Positions 30,305 to 41,775 of a DNA stretch of 64,000 bases are shown here, in pieces; position 1 is the first letter of the stretch, and each line of letters begins with the position of its first letter. The translations under genes were made by a program, and so were the position numbers. Source of the DNA: Cognatazoarcus sp050305135 (GTDB taxonomy: Bacteria > Pseudomonadota > Gammaproteobacteria > Burkholderiales > Rhodocyclaceae); NCBI GenBank assembly GCA_050305135.1, contig JBNLET010000194.1, forward strand, positions 9,059-73,058. Direction: 5' to 3'. Below the pieces are notes generated by a model. It was not told where the DNA came from. It saw only the letters and a program-made list of their open reading frames with translations, and made no database searches.

Positions 30305-31028
30305 CACCGCAACGCCGCTGCTGCGGCTGCACCAGGTGCAGGTGGACTACGGCGCGATTCAAGCCGTCAAGGGCGTCGCGCTCGAGGTGAGCGCCGGCGA
30401 GATGGTATGCCTGATCGGCGCCAATGGGGCCGGCAAGACCACCACGCTGAACGCCATCGCCGGCACGCTGCCGCTGGCCGGCGGCCGCATCGAGTACGCC
30501 GGCCAGGAGCTCGGCCGGCTGCCGGCCCACAAGCGGCTGCGCAAGGGCATCGCGCTGGTGCCCGAGGGGCGCGGCATCTTCACCCGCCTGACGGTGGAGG
30601 AAAACCTGCGCATGGGCGCCTACATCCGCGACGACGCGGCCGGCATCGAGGCCGACATGGCGCGGGTGTTCGAGATGCTGCCGCGCATCCGCGAGCGGCT
30701 GCGCCAGGTGGCCGGCACGCTGTCCGGCGGTGAGCAGCAGATGTTGGCGATCGGCCGCGCGCTGCTGTCGCGGCCGAAGCTGCTGCTGCTCGACGAGCCG
30801 TCGATGGGCCTGGCGCCGCTGATCGTCGAGAAGATCTTCGAGGTCGTGCAGTCGGTGCAGGCCGAGGGCGTGTCGATCCTGCTGGTGGAGCAGAACGCCA
30901 ACCTGGCGCTGGAGTTCGCCCAGCGCGGCTACGTGATGGAATCCGGCCACATCACGCTGTCGGGCAGCGGCGAGGCGCTGCTGCAGGATCCGGCCGTGCG
31001 CGCCGCCTACCTCGGCGAAAGCGCCTGA
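30294..31028 (+). CDS. livF: Branched-chain amino acid ABC transporter ATP-binding protein LivF
   Basis: A 244-residue ATPase with Walker A GANGAGKTT (42-50), the LivF hallmark LVPEGRGIFTRLTVEENLRM, signature LSGGEQQMLAIGRAL, Walker B LLLLDEPSMGL and the switch region LLVEQNANLALE. The start is GTG and overlaps the livG end. It closes the five-gene operon. Its 3' end overlaps the convergent Bcr/CflA gene by 22 bp. Confidence 0.95.
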   Translation: MPTDTATPLLRLHQVQVDYGAIQAVKGVALEVSAGEMVCLIGANGAGKTTTLNAIAGTLPLAGGRIEYAGQELGRLPAHKRLRKGIALVPEGRGIFTRLTVEENLRMGAYIRDDAAGIEADMARVFEMLPRIRERLRQVAGTLSGGEQQMLAIGRALLSRPKLLLLDEPSMGLAPLIVEKIFEVVQSVQAEGVSILLVEQNANLALEFAQRGYVMESGHITLSGSGEALLQDPAVRAAYLGESA

Positions 31029-32221
31029 GCGCGCCCCCCCAGACGCCGCCACCAGAGCAGGAACATCGCCCCACCGGCCAGCGTCAGCGTCGCCGCGCCG
31101 AGCGCCAGGCCGAGCGGCGTGGCCCAGATCAGCGGCGCCAGCAGGCCGGCCACCAGCGCATTGGCGCCCATCTGCAGGAAACCCTGGCAACTCGAAGCCA
31201 GCCCGCGCCGCTGCGGGAACAGCTCCAGCGCCATCAGGCTCAGCGCCGGCATCGCCAGTGCCATGCCGCAGGTGTAGACCGGCGCGAACAGCAGCGACCA
31301 GGGCAGCGAGGGCGGCAACAGCGCCGAAACGCCGAGATTGATCGCCACCGCCAGCGCCATCACCAGGTAGCCGAGCGCGATCGTGCGGTGCTGCGGCCAG
31401 CGCTCGGCCATGCGGCCGGACAGCATCGAACCGAGCATCATGCCGGCCACGGTCGGCACGAAGAACCAGCCGAAGGCATCGGCCGCCAGCCCCAGGTGCT
31501 GCATCAGGAACACCGGCGCCGACAGCACATAGACGAAGAATCCGGCGAAGTTGAGCGCCATCGCGCCGGTCAGGGCGATGAACTCGGCTCGGGCGAAGAC
31601 GCTGCGGTAGGCCCGCAGCAGTTCGAGCGGCTGCAGCGGCTGGCGCGCCTCGGGCGGCAGCGATTCGGGCAGCCAGCCGCGGCACAGCAACAGCAGTGCG
31701 ATACCGAACAGCGCCAGCATGACGAAGATCGCGCGCCAGCCGGCCAGGCCGACCAGCGCGCCGCCGACGATCGGCGCCACCGCCGGCGCGACACCGAACA
31801 CCGTCATCACGTGGGACATCAGCCGCTGCGCCCGCGCGCCGTCCACCAGGTCGCGCACCACGGCGCGGCCGACCACCATGCCGGCGCCGGCGCAGATGCC
31901 TTGCAGCGCACGGCCCAGCCACAGCATCTCGATCGCCGGCGCCGACGCGCAGGCCAGCGAGGCCAGCGCGTACAGGCCCATCGCGGCGATCAGCACACGG
32001 CGGCGGCCGAAGGCATCGGACAAGGTGCCGTGCCACAACACCATCACCGCGAATGGCGCCATGTAGGCGGTGAGCGTCTGCTGCACCTGCAGCGGGCTGG
32101 CGCCGAGATCGGCGGCGACGTCCGGGAAGGCCGGCAGATAGGTATCGATCGAGAACGGGCCGATCGCCGCCAGCGCGGCCAGGATGAGGGTCAGCAGGGC
32201 GTAGGGGATCGGCAGCGGCAT
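31007..32221 (-). CDS. Bcr/CflA-family drug-resistance MFS transporter
   Basis: A 404-residue transporter with twelve hydrophobic segments. It starts with IPYALLTLILAALAAIGPFS, IDTYLPAFPDVAADL, the Bcr/CflA signature in the first helix and loop. The MFS motif A is WHGTLSDAFGRRRVLIAAMG, and GRALQGICAGAGMVVGRAVV follows in helix 4-5. These pumps expel bicyclomycin, chloramphenicol, sulfonamides or unknown metabolites; the natural substrate here is unknown. It converges on the liv operon with a small overlap and is followed upstream by comM on the same strand. Confidence 0.92.
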   Translation of the reverse strand: MPLPIPYALLTLILAALAAIGPFSIDTYLPAFPDVAADLGASPLQVQQTLTAYMAPFAVMVLWHGTLSDAFGRRRVLIAAMGLYALASLACASAPAIEMLWLGRALQGICAGAGMVVGRAVVRDLVDGARAQRLMSHVMTVFGVAPAVAPIVGGALVGLAGWRAIFVMLALFGIALLLLCRGWLPESLPPEARQPLQPLELLRAYRSVFARAEFIALTGAMALNFAGFFVYVLSAPVFLMQHLGLAADAFGWFFVPTVAGMMLGSMLSGRMAERWPQHRTIALGYLVMALAVAINLGVSALLPPSLPWSLLFAPVYTCGMALAMPALSLMALELFPQRRGLASSCQGFLQMGANALVAGLLAPLIWATPLGLALGAATLTLAGGAMFLLWWRRLGGRAQALSPR

Positions 32222-32279
32222 GGCTCGGCGGCGGCGGGCCGGCGGGCAAGCCGCCGGCCGGGTACCCAGCTTAACCGCG

Positions 32280-33773
32280 TCAGCCGGGCAGCGGTCGACG
32301 ATACTGGATCGCCTCGGCCACGTGGGCCGGCGCGATGGTCTCGCAGCCGGCCAGGTCGGCGATGCTGCGGGCCACTCGCAGCACCCGGTGATAGCCCCGC
32401 GCCGACAGGCCGAGCCGCTCGATCGCGCTCGCCAGCAGAGCGCGCGTCGCATCGTTGGCGGCGCAGATGCGCTCGACCTCACCGGCCGACAGCCGCGCAT
32501 TGGGCCCCGGCTGGCGGGCCTGCTGCAGCGCCCAAGCCCGCTCGACGCGGGCCCTGACCGCCGCGCTGCCCTCGCCGGCCGGCGCATCGAGCAACTCGTG
32601 CTGGGCCAGCGCCGGCACCTCCAGGCTGATGTCGAGGCGGTCCAGCAGCGGACCGGACAGCCGGCCGCGGTAGCGCGCCACCTGGTCGGGCGTGCAGCGG
32701 CAGGCATGGCGAGGGTCGCCGAGGTGGCCGCAGGGGCAGGGATTCATCGCCGCCACGAGCTGGAAGCGGGCCGGGAAGGTGGCCCGCCGCGCGGCCCGCG
32801 AAACCGTCACCTGGCCGCTCTCGAGCGGTTCGCGCAGCGACTCCAGCACGCGGCGGTCGAACTCCGGCAACTCGTCGAGAAACAGCACGCCTTCGTGCGC
32901 CAGCGAGATCTCGCCCGGCCGCGGATGGGCGCCGCCGCCGACCAGGGCCGCGGCGGAGGCCGAATGGTGCGGATGGCGGAACGGCCGGCGACGCCAGCGG
33001 CGCGGGTCAAAGTGGCCCTCGATCGACTGCAGCGCGGCGCTCTCCAGCGCCGCCCGGCCATCCAGCGGCGGCAGCAGGCCGGGCAGGCGGGCGGCCAGCA
33101 TCGACTTGCCGCTGCCCGGCGGGCCGACCATCAGCAGCGAATGCAGGCCGGCCGCCGCCACCTCCAGCGCGCGGCGCGCCCGCGCCTGGCCCTTGACCTC
33201 GGCCAGATCGGGATACTCGGGACCGTCGTCGGCCGCGCACGGCGGCGGCGGCGCCAGCGCGGCGCGTCCTTCCAGGTGGGCGCTGACGGCCAGCAGGCTG
33301 TCGGCCGCCAGCACCTCGACGCCCTCGACCCGTGCCGCCTCCTGCGCGCTCTGCAGCGGCAGCACCAGCCTGCGGCCGCTGCGGCCGGCCTGCCAGGCGA
33401 ACGCCAGCGCGCCGCGCACCGGCCTCAGTTCGCCGGACAGCGACAATTCGCCAGCGAATTCGTAGCCGGCCAGCGCGGCAGCTTTGAGCTGGCCCGAGGC
33501 GGCCAGGATGCCGAGGGCGATCGGCAGGTCGAAGCAGCCGCCCTCCTTGGGCAGCTCGGCCGGCGCCAGGTTGACGGTGATGCGCTGCTGCGGGAACTCG
33601 TAGCCGGCGGTCTGCAAGGCCGCGCGCACCCGATCGCGCGCCTCGCGCACCTCGGTGTCCGGCAGGCCGACCAGCGAAAAGGCCGGCAGGCCGTTGGCGA
33701 GATGGGTCTCGACGACGACCTCGGGCGCGGACATGCCGTCCAGCGCCCGGGTGTGTACCAGTGCGAGCGGCAT
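32280..33773 (-). CDS. comM: YifB/ComM-family Mg-chelatase-like AAA+ ATPase
   Basis: A 497-residue protein with an N-terminal Lon-protease-like fold (1-180), a Mg-chelatase AAA+ core with Walker A GPPGSGKS (217-224) and Walker B VLFLDE (296-301), a zinc-type cluster CPCGHLGDPRHACRC (about 343-357), and a C-terminal lid (about 400-497, LSARGYHRVLRVARSIADL). ComM is a hexameric helicase promoting branch migration in natural transformation. With dprA eight kilobases away this supports, but does not prove, a transformation capacity. Usual length and complete. Confidence 0.93.
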   Translation of the reverse strand: MPLALVHTRALDGMSAPEVVVETHLANGLPAFSLVGLPDTEVREARDRVRAALQTAGYEFPQQRITVNLAPAELPKEGGCFDLPIALGILAASGQLKAAALAGYEFAGELSLSGELRPVRGALAFAWQAGRSGRRLVLPLQSAQEAARVEGVEVLAADSLLAVSAHLEGRAALAPPPPCAADDGPEYPDLAEVKGQARARRALEVAAAGLHSLLMVGPPGSGKSMLAARLPGLLPPLDGRAALESAALQSIEGHFDPRRWRRRPFRHPHHSASAAALVGGGAHPRPGEISLAHEGVLFLDELPEFDRRVLESLREPLESGQVTVSRAARRATFPARFQLVAAMNPCPCGHLGDPRHACRCTPDQVARYRGRLSGPLLDRLDISLEVPALAQHELLDAPAGEGSAAVRARVERAWALQQARQPGPNARLSAGEVERICAANDATRALLASAIERLGLSARGYHRVLRVARSIADLAGCETIAPAHVAEAIQYRRPLPG

Positions 33774-33848
33774 CGGCGACTCCGGCTTTCGAACGGCCGC
33801 AGTCTAGCGCGAAAATCCTTTTGTCATTGCGGCGGCATCGCCGCGCCG

Positions 33849-34211
33849 CTACTTCCGCACCCAACCGGCCCGGGTCAGGCGCAGGTGGCGCAGCGTGGCC
33901 GGCGCATGCGAGAAGAAGCCCGACCACAGCACGATCAGCCAGAACAGCGGCAGCCGCAGCGCCTCGTCGAGCCCCATCGCGGCGATCATCAGCAGCTTGA
34001 CCACCACCGCCAGGCCGGACAGCTCGAAGACGTGGCGTGGGAAGACCCACAGGTCGAGGGCGAACAGCGCAATCCCGCTTGCCATCACCGCAGCCACGGC
34101 CAGTCCGGCCGGCGTGCCGTTCAGCAGCGCGGCACCGAGCAGGATCACGCAGGCCAGATGCAGCGCACGCAGCACGATGCCGATCCAGCGGGTCAGGGGA
34201 GGTCGCTTCAT
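33849..34211 (-). CDS. Small four-helix membrane protein
   Basis: A 120-residue hydrophobic protein with four predicted membrane helices (about 10-28, 34-53, 62-80 and 86-103). The start is MKRPPLTRWIGIVLRALHLA, and a conserved-looking GLDEALRLPLFWLIVLWSG follows. No family is recognised with confidence. It lies between comM and the sensor kinase on the same strand, 57 bp from the kinase stop codon. Confidence 0.7.
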   Translation of the reverse strand: MKRPPLTRWIGIVLRALHLACVILLGAALLNGTPAGLAVAAVMASGIALFALDLWVFPRHVFELSGLAVVVKLLMIAAMGLDEALRLPLFWLIVLWSGFFSHAPATLRHLRLTRAGWVRK

Positions 34212-34267
34212 GGTAAGCCCGAGGCCATTTGGTCCGAGATGCTAGCAAATCCTCGCACCGGGACGCC

Positions 34268-36367
<2,100 letters not shown>

Positions 36368-36476
36368 CGGCGCTCGGCGGGAACGGGAGCCCCGATTCTA
36401 AACCCCACCCGGCCGGCGGGCGGCAATGCAAAGCGCCGCCCGCCGGCGGCGCTCGTCAGCCTTGGCGAGGCGGCGA

Positions 36477-37313
36477 TCAGGCCATCGCGCGCAGCCGTGC
36501 GATGCGTTCCTCGGTGCTCGGGTGGGTCGAGAACAGCCCCCGCAGCCCGCCGCCGGAGAGCGGATTCATGATCATCATCTGGGCCGTTTCCGGATGCGCT
36601 TCGGCGGTGTGCATCGGGATGCCGCGGGCGTAGGCGTCGATCTTCGCCAGCGCGTCGGCCAGCGCGCCCGGGTCGCCGGAGATCTCGGCACCGCCCCGGT
36701 CGGCACCGAACTCGCGGGTGCGCGAGATGGCCATCTGGATCAGCATGCCGGCCAGCGGGGCAACGATCATGATGATGATCGCGACGACCGGGTTCGGGCG
36801 GTCCTCGTCGTTGCCGCCGAAGAACATGCCGAACTGGGCCAGCGAGGAGATCGCGCCGGCGATCGTTGCCGAGATCGTCGAAATCAGGATGTCGCGGTTC
36901 CTGACGTGGGTCAGTTCGTGCGCCATCACGCCGCGCAGCTCGCGTTCGGACAGCATCTTCATGATGCCGGTGGTGGCCGCGACGGCGGCATGCTCCGGAT
37001 TGCGGCCGGTGGCGAAGGCGTTCGGCTGCGCCTCGTCGATCAGGTACACCTTGGGCATCGGCAATCCGGCCCGCTGCGCCAGCTCGTGCACCATGTTGTA
37101 GAGGTAGGGCGAGGAACTCGCGTCCACCTGCCTCGCGCGGTACATCCGCAACACCATCTTGTCCGAGAACCAGTAGGCCCAGACGTTCATCGCGCCGGCG
37201 ATCAACAGCGCGATCAGCATGCCGGAACGGCCGCCGATCATGCCGCCGACGACTCCGAACAGCGCCACGATGCCTGCCAGCAGGATCGAGGTCTTGATCC
37301 AATTGCCAAACAT
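36477..37313 (-). CDS. htpX: Membrane protease HtpX (M48 zinc metallopeptidase)
   Basis: A 278-residue integral-membrane protease. Two N-terminal helices (about 8-27 and 30-48) and two more near 145-195 flank the zinc motif VMAHELTHVRNRD (His132, Glu133, His136), with a third ligand Glu in SRTREFGADRGGAE. HtpX degrades misfolded membrane proteins with FtsH. The start MFGNWIKTS is preceded by GAGGAAAGG. It is close to fmt (58 bp) on the same strand. Confidence 0.96.
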   Translation of the reverse strand: MFGNWIKTSILLAGIVALFGVVGGMIGGRSGMLIALLIAGAMNVWAYWFSDKMVLRMYRARQVDASSSPYLYNMVHELAQRAGLPMPKVYLIDEAQPNAFATGRNPEHAAVAATTGIMKMLSERELRGVMAHELTHVRNRDILISTISATIAGAISSLAQFGMFFGGNDEDRPNPVVAIIIMIVAPLAGMLIQMAISRTREFGADRGGAEISGDPGALADALAKIDAYARGIPMHTAEAHPETAQMMIMNPLSGGGLRGLFSTHPSTEERIARLRAMA

Positions 37314-37371
37314 AGCGTTCCTTTCCTCCAGCGGTGGGATCAACCCTCAGATCGGGGCCGCGGCAAAAAAT

Positions 37372-38328
37372 TCAATCGCCCGCGGCGTCGAAACACGCGC
37401 CGGCCGCGAGCGGGAAGCCGCGCAGGAAGTCTGCCGCCGGCAGCCGCTTGCCACCGGCCTTCTGCAACTCGCTCAAGCGTAGCGCGCCTTCGCCGCAGGC
37501 CACCTCGACGCCGCCCGCGTCGGCACGCAGGATCTCGCCCGGCGCGCCGCCACCGGACTCGGCCAGCTCGCCGCGCCACAGCTTGACCGGCTGGCCCGCG
37601 TAGCCGGCCTGCAGGCCCGGAAACGGCGTGAATGCTCGCAGCCGTCGCTCGATCGTCGCGGCCGGCTGGCGCCAATCGACGGTCGCCTCCTGGCGCGCGA
37701 TCTTGTGCGCATAGGTAGCGCCGTGTTGCGGCTGTGGCCGGGCCTCGGGCGGATCTTCGGGCAGCCGCCGCAAGACCTCCACGATCATGCGCCCGCCCAG
37801 CACCGACAGCCGGTCGTGCAGGCTGGCGGTGGTGTCGTCCGGCCGGATCGGTTCGCGGCCGGTCGCCAGCATCGGGCCGGTGTCGAGGCCGGCATCCATC
37901 TGCATGATGGTGATGCCGGTTTCAGCGTCGCCGGCTTCGATTGCCCGGTGGATCGGCGCGGCACCGCGCCAACGGGGCAGCAGCGAGGCATGGATGTTGA
38001 GGCAGCCGAATCTCGGCAGCTCGAGCACCGCCGGCGGCAGGATCAAGCCGTAGGCGGCCACCACCAGCACGTCCGGCGCACAGGCGCGCAAGGCGGCCTG
38101 CTGCGCCTCGCTGCGCAGCTTGTCGGGCTGCTCGAGCGGCAAGCCGTGCGCCAGCGCCACCTGCTTGACCGCCGAGGCCTGCAGCCGCATGCCGCGCCCG
38201 GCCGGACGGTCGGGCTGGGTCAGCACCAGCGGCACTGGGAAGCCGGCGGCGACGATGGCCCGCAGCGCCTCGGCGGCGAATTCGGGCGTACCGGCGAAGG
38301 CCACGCGCAGATCGCTTGCGGGCGCCAT
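37372..38328 (-). CDS. fmt: Methionyl-tRNA formyltransferase
   Basis: A 318-residue enzyme that formylates initiator Met-tRNA. The N-terminal Rossmann domain (AFAGTPEFAAEALRAIVAAG, LTQPDRPAGRGMRL) contains the catalytic region LNIHASLLPRWRGAAPIHRA and the tRNA-facing loop DAGLDTGPMLA. The C-terminal OB-like domain includes AFTPFPGLQA. Its ATG lies inside the def stop codon (shared base), so def and fmt are coupled, as in most bacteria. Confidence 0.97.
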   Translation of the reverse strand: MAPASDLRVAFAGTPEFAAEALRAIVAAGFPVPLVLTQPDRPAGRGMRLQASAVKQVALAHGLPLEQPDKLRSEAQQAALRACAPDVLVVAAYGLILPPAVLELPRFGCLNIHASLLPRWRGAAPIHRAIEAGDAETGITIMQMDAGLDTGPMLATGREPIRPDDTTASLHDRLSVLGGRMIVEVLRRLPEDPPEARPQPQHGATYAHKIARQEATVDWRQPAATIERRLRAFTPFPGLQAGYAGQPVKLWRGELAESGGGAPGEILRADAGGVEVACGEGALRLSELQKAGGKRLPAADFLRGFPLAAGACFDAAGD

Positions 38329-38831
38329 CAGGCGGTGATGCGGGCCTTCTTGGCCAGCTTGGTCTTGATCCGGTTCTGCTTCAGCAAGGACAGGTATTCG
38401 ACGAACACCTTGCCTTCCAGATGATCGAGTTCGTGCTGGATGCAAACCGCCAGCAGGCCGTCGGCGGACAGTTCGAACGGTTTGCCGTCCCGGTCCAGGG
38501 CCCTGACGGTGACCTGCTCGGCGCGGCTGACCTTTTCGTAGATGCCGGGCACCGACAGGCAGCCTTCCTCGCACACCTGCTCGCCGCTGCGCTCGGTGAT
38601 CTCCGGATTGACGAGCGCCAGGAGTGCGCTCTTGTCCTCGGAAACATCGATCACGACCACCCGCTTGTGCACGTCAACCTGCGTGGCAGCCAATCCGATG
38701 CCGGGCGCTTCGTACATGGTTTCCGCCATGTCGTCGATCAATTGGCGGATCGAATCATCCACTTCGGCGACCGGCCGGGCGACCTCGTGCAAGCGCGGAT
38801 CGGGAAATCGAAGGATGGGGAGAAGGGCCAT
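38328..38831 (-). CDS. def: Peptide deformylase
   Basis: A 167-residue iron peptidase that removes the formyl group from new proteins. Motif 1 GIGLAATQ (44-51), motif 2 EEGCLS (88-93, metal ligand Cys91) and motif 3 QHELDHLEG (132-140, His133, Glu134, His137) are intact. The start MALLPILRFPDPRL is family-typical. It is first in the def-fmt unit, divergent from the LysM gene across 155 bp. Confidence 0.97.
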   Translation of the reverse strand: MALLPILRFPDPRLHEVARPVAEVDDSIRQLIDDMAETMYEAPGIGLAATQVDVHKRVVVIDVSEDKSALLALVNPEITERSGEQVCEEGCLSVPGIYEKVSRAEQVTVRALDRDGKPFELSADGLLAVCIQHELDHLEGKVFVEYLSLLKQNRIKTKLAKKARITA

Positions 38832-38986
38832 TTTGCTTGCTGCTGTAGTTGTTTGGATGCAGAATCTCATGCGATTTGCGAGGATCGGGGCCCAGTTGTT
38901 CCATGCCAAGGGACTGGACCGCCGGTCCTGCCCGATCTGATCAGAAACACGGAACTTCGGTTCCGCATTCGTCGAGAGCGAGCGAG

Positions 38987-40015
38987 ATGACCCGCATTAT
39001 ATTCTCCCTGCTAACTGCAATTGCCCTGATGGGCGCCGGTAGCGCGACGGCCGAATCGCCGATCGCGGCCAACGCGCCCGACAGCCACGTGGTGGTGCCG
39101 GGGGACACCCTGTGGGGCATCGCGGGCAAGTTCCTGAAGGAGCCGTGGCGCTGGCCCGAGGTCTGGCGCATGAACCGCGAGCAGATCCGCAACCCGCACC
39201 TGATCTATCCGGGCCAGGTCGTATACCTGGACCGCAACGGCCCCTACCTGCGGCTCGGCAAGACGGTCGGCGATCCGGGCTACGAGAAGCGCTCGCCGCA
39301 GGTCTATTCGGAGCCGCTCGACAAGCCGATCACCAGCATCAACCTGGATGCGATCCGCCCCTTCCTGACCCAGCCGCTGGTGGTGGACGAGCAGTCGCTG
39401 GCCAATTCGGCCACCGTCATCGCCGTGGACGACAAGCAGGTGTTCGCCGGCAAGGGCGACACGATCTTCGCCAAGGACGTGCCGCCGGGCAGCAGCAGCT
39501 GGCAGCTCTACCGGCCGGCGGCGCCGATCAAGGACCCGGTGAGCGGCGAGGTGCTCGCCTACGAGGCCTTCCACCTCGGCTCCGCCCAGGTCACCGCGGA
39601 CGGTGATCCGGCCACGCTGCGGGTCACCGAGGGCCTGGAGGAGATCGGCAAGGGCGACCGCATGCTGCCGAGCCCGGGCGACGAGTTCTTCAGCTACGCA
39701 CCGCAGGCGCCCGAGGGCGAGGTGGCGGCCCGCATCACCGGCATCTATGGTGGCGTCAACGTCGCCGGCCGCAACGACGTGATCTCGGTCAGCTACGGCC
39801 TCGCCGACGGCGCGGCGGTCGGCCAGGTGCTGGCGCTGTACCGCAACCGCGGCACGGCCGACTACAGCGGCGACGGCGCCAAAGAGACCTTCGTGCTGCC
39901 CGAGCAGCGCTACGGCCTGATCTTCGTCTTCCGCACCTTCAACCGCATCTCCTACGCATTGATCCTGGACAGCGCCGGACCGGCCACGGTGGGTGACTCG
40001 GTCCGCCAGCCCTGA
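38987..40015 (+). CDS. LysM-domain periplasmic protein
   Basis: A 342-residue exported protein. The signal peptide MTRIIFSLLTAIALMGAGSA is followed by a LysM-type module (about 32-78: SHVVVPGDTLWGIAGKFLKE, PWRWPEVWRMNREQIRNPHL, IYPGQVVYLD), expected to bind peptidoglycan. The rest is a betaproteobacterial C-terminal region of beta type, with no recognised active site. Genes of this kind typically sit upstream of dprA, as here: the GTG start of dprA overlaps its last 23 bases. A role in envelope or cell-wall maintenance is inferred. Confidence 0.9.
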   Translation: MTRIIFSLLTAIALMGAGSATAESPIAANAPDSHVVVPGDTLWGIAGKFLKEPWRWPEVWRMNREQIRNPHLIYPGQVVYLDRNGPYLRLGKTVGDPGYEKRSPQVYSEPLDKPITSINLDAIRPFLTQPLVVDEQSLANSATVIAVDDKQVFAGKGDTIFAKDVPPGSSSWQLYRPAAPIKDPVSGEVLAYEAFHLGSAQVTADGDPATLRVTEGLEEIGKGDRMLPSPGDEFFSYAPQAPEGEVAARITGIYGGVNVAGRNDVISVSYGLADGAAVGQVLALYRNRGTADYSGDGAKETFVLPEQRYGLIFVFRTFNRISYALILDSAGPATVGDSVRQP

Positions 40016-41108
40016 TCCGGCCTCGACCGGCGACGAACTCGCCGACTGGTTGCGCCTGGGCCTGATCGACGGTCTCGGCGACGCCGGCCAGCGGGCGCTG
40101 CTGGCGGCCTTCGGACTGCCGCGCCGGATCTTCGCTGCCGGCCGCGCGCAGATCGCGGCAGTGGTCGGCGAGAGAATCGCCGACGCGCTGCTGCGCAGCG
40201 ATGTCGAAGCCGAGGTGGAGGCCCACCTGGCCTGGGCCGCAGAGCCCGGCAACCGGGTGCTGACGCTGGCCGACCAGGACTATCCCCGCTCGCTGCTCGG
40301 CATCGCCGATCCCCCGCCGGTGCTGTTCGCCAAGGGCCGGCTCGAGCTGCTCGCGCACGACGCCGTGGCGGTGGTCGGCGCCCGCAGCGCGACGCCGCAG
40401 GGCGAGGCCAACGCCGAGGCCTTCGCGGCCGCGCTGGCCGAGGCCGGCCTCGCCGTGGTCAGCGGACTGGCGCTCGGCATCGACGCGGCCGCCCACCGCG
40501 GCGCGCTCGGCCGGGCCGGCGGCACGATCGCGGTGATCGGCACCGGCGCCGACCGCATCTACCCGGCACGCAACCAGGCACTGGCCCACCGCATCGCCGC
40601 GGAAGGCCTGATCCTGTCCGAATTCCCACTCGGCACGGCGGCACGGCGGCACAACTTCCCGCGCCGCAACCGCCTGATCTCGGGGCTCTCGCGCGGCGTG
40701 CTGGTGGTCGAGGCGGCGCTCGTCAGCGGCTCGCTGATCACCGCCAGGACCGCCGGCGAGCAGGGGCGCGAGGTGTTCTCGATACCGGGATCGATCCATT
40801 CGCCGCTGTCGAAAGGCTGTCACCGGCTGATCCGCGACGGCGCCAAGCTGGTCGAGACCGCGGTCGACATCCTCGAGGAGCTGGCCTGGCCGGCACGGCC
40901 GCCCGCCAAGGCCAGCGCGCCCGACGACCCGGGCGACGCCGGCGACGAGGCGGTACTGGCCGCGCTGGGCCACGACCCTGTGGACGCTGACACGTTGCTG
41001 CAGCGCAGCGGGTTGACGCCGGATTCGCTGTCCGCCATGCTGCTGACCATGGAACTCGACGGGCGCATCGCACGACTGCCCGGCGGCAGGTTCCAGCGCA
41101 TCCTGTAA
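39993..41108 (+). CDS. dprA: DNA-processing protein DprA (Smf)
   Basis: A 371-residue protein. Residues 15-90 are the helical N-terminal region. The Rossmann core (about 105-300) contains VGARSATPQGEANAEAFAAA, VVSGLALGIDAAAHRGAL and VFSIPGSIHSPLSKGCHRLI. A C-terminal winged-helix (about 322-371) ends LDGRIARLPGGRFQRI. DprA loads RecA on incoming single-stranded DNA during transformation. The start is GTG overlapping the LysM gene, and the gene is 17 bp ahead of smg. Confidence 0.96.
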   Translation: MTRSASPDPASTGDELADWLRLGLIDGLGDAGQRALLAAFGLPRRIFAAGRAQIAAVVGERIADALLRSDVEAEVEAHLAWAAEPGNRVLTLADQDYPRSLLGIADPPPVLFAKGRLELLAHDAVAVVGARSATPQGEANAEAFAAALAEAGLAVVSGLALGIDAAAHRGALGRAGGTIAVIGTGADRIYPARNQALAHRIAAEGLILSEFPLGTAARRHNFPRRNRLISGLSRGVLVVEAALVSGSLITARTAGEQGREVFSIPGSIHSPLSKGCHRLIRDGAKLVETAVDILEELAWPARPPAKASAPDDPGDAGDEAVLAALGHDPVDADTLLQRSGLTPDSLSAMLLTMELDGRIARLPGGRFQRIL

Positions 41109-41124
41109 GCAGCCGGACGCCGCC

Positions 41125-41586
41125 ATGTTCGACATTCTTGTCTACCTGTTCGAGAACTACGTCCACGTCCGGGCCTGTCCGGAAGGGGACCAGCTCGCCC
41201 GCAAGCTGTCGGCCGCGGGATTCGAGGACGAGGAGATCTCGGAGGCGCTGGCGTGGCTGGAAGGCCTGCGGCAGGAGCCGGAGCTGCCCGACATCTCGCC
41301 GACGAGCGACTCGGTACGGGTCTACGCGAGCGAGGAGATGGGCCGGCTGGATGCCGAATGCAGAGGCTTCCTGGGCTTTCTCGAGCATGCCGGGGTGCTC
41401 GACGCGCTGACCCGCGAGATGATCATCGAACGCGCGATGGCGCTACCCGACCACCGGCTGACCCGCTCGCGGCTCAAGGTCATCGTCCTGATGGTGCTGT
41501 GGCGCCAGGAACAGTCGATCGACACGCTGATCCTCGACGAACTGCTGACCGAAGAAGAAGAGGATCCGGATCCGACCTTCCACTAA
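41125..41586 (+). CDS. smg: Smg family protein (DUF494)
   Basis: A 153-residue acidic helical protein: MFDILVYLFENYVHVRACPE at the start and LKVIVLMVLWRQEQSIDTLI near the end are the Smg signatures. Its precise role is unknown; it is conserved beside dprA in beta- and gammaproteobacteria. Same operon as dprA (gap 17 bp). It ends with an acidic tail EEEEDPDP. Confidence 0.94.
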   Translation: MFDILVYLFENYVHVRACPEGDQLARKLSAAGFEDEEISEALAWLEGLRQEPELPDISPTSDSVRVYASEEMGRLDAECRGFLGFLEHAGVLDALTREMIIERAMALPDHRLTRSRLKVIVLMVLWRQEQSIDTLILDELLTEEEEDPDPTFH

Positions 41587-41688
41587 GGCGGTCCGCCGCC
41601 CACTCAGCCGAACCGGACGAGTGGCGGAGAGCCCGGTCAGCGGCCGCCGCGGTCCGACGGCCGGCCGGCGATCGATGGTGCCGGTGCC

Positions 41689-41718
41689 TTGCCAGCGCGT
41701 CGCGGGCCTCCGTATCAT
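41689..41718 (+). promoter_or_regulatory. Sigma-70-type promoter for topB
   Basis: TTGCCA (41689-41694), an 18-bp spacer and TATCAT (41713-41718) precede the topoisomerase gene by about 58 bp. Each hexamer matches the consensus at five of six positions. This suggests topB can be transcribed separately from dprA-smg. Confidence 0.5.
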
Positions 41719-41775
41719 GCCGCGCTTCAACCACCCCAACGGGATTCCACCGCGACATCCGCGGTCGGGGAAGCC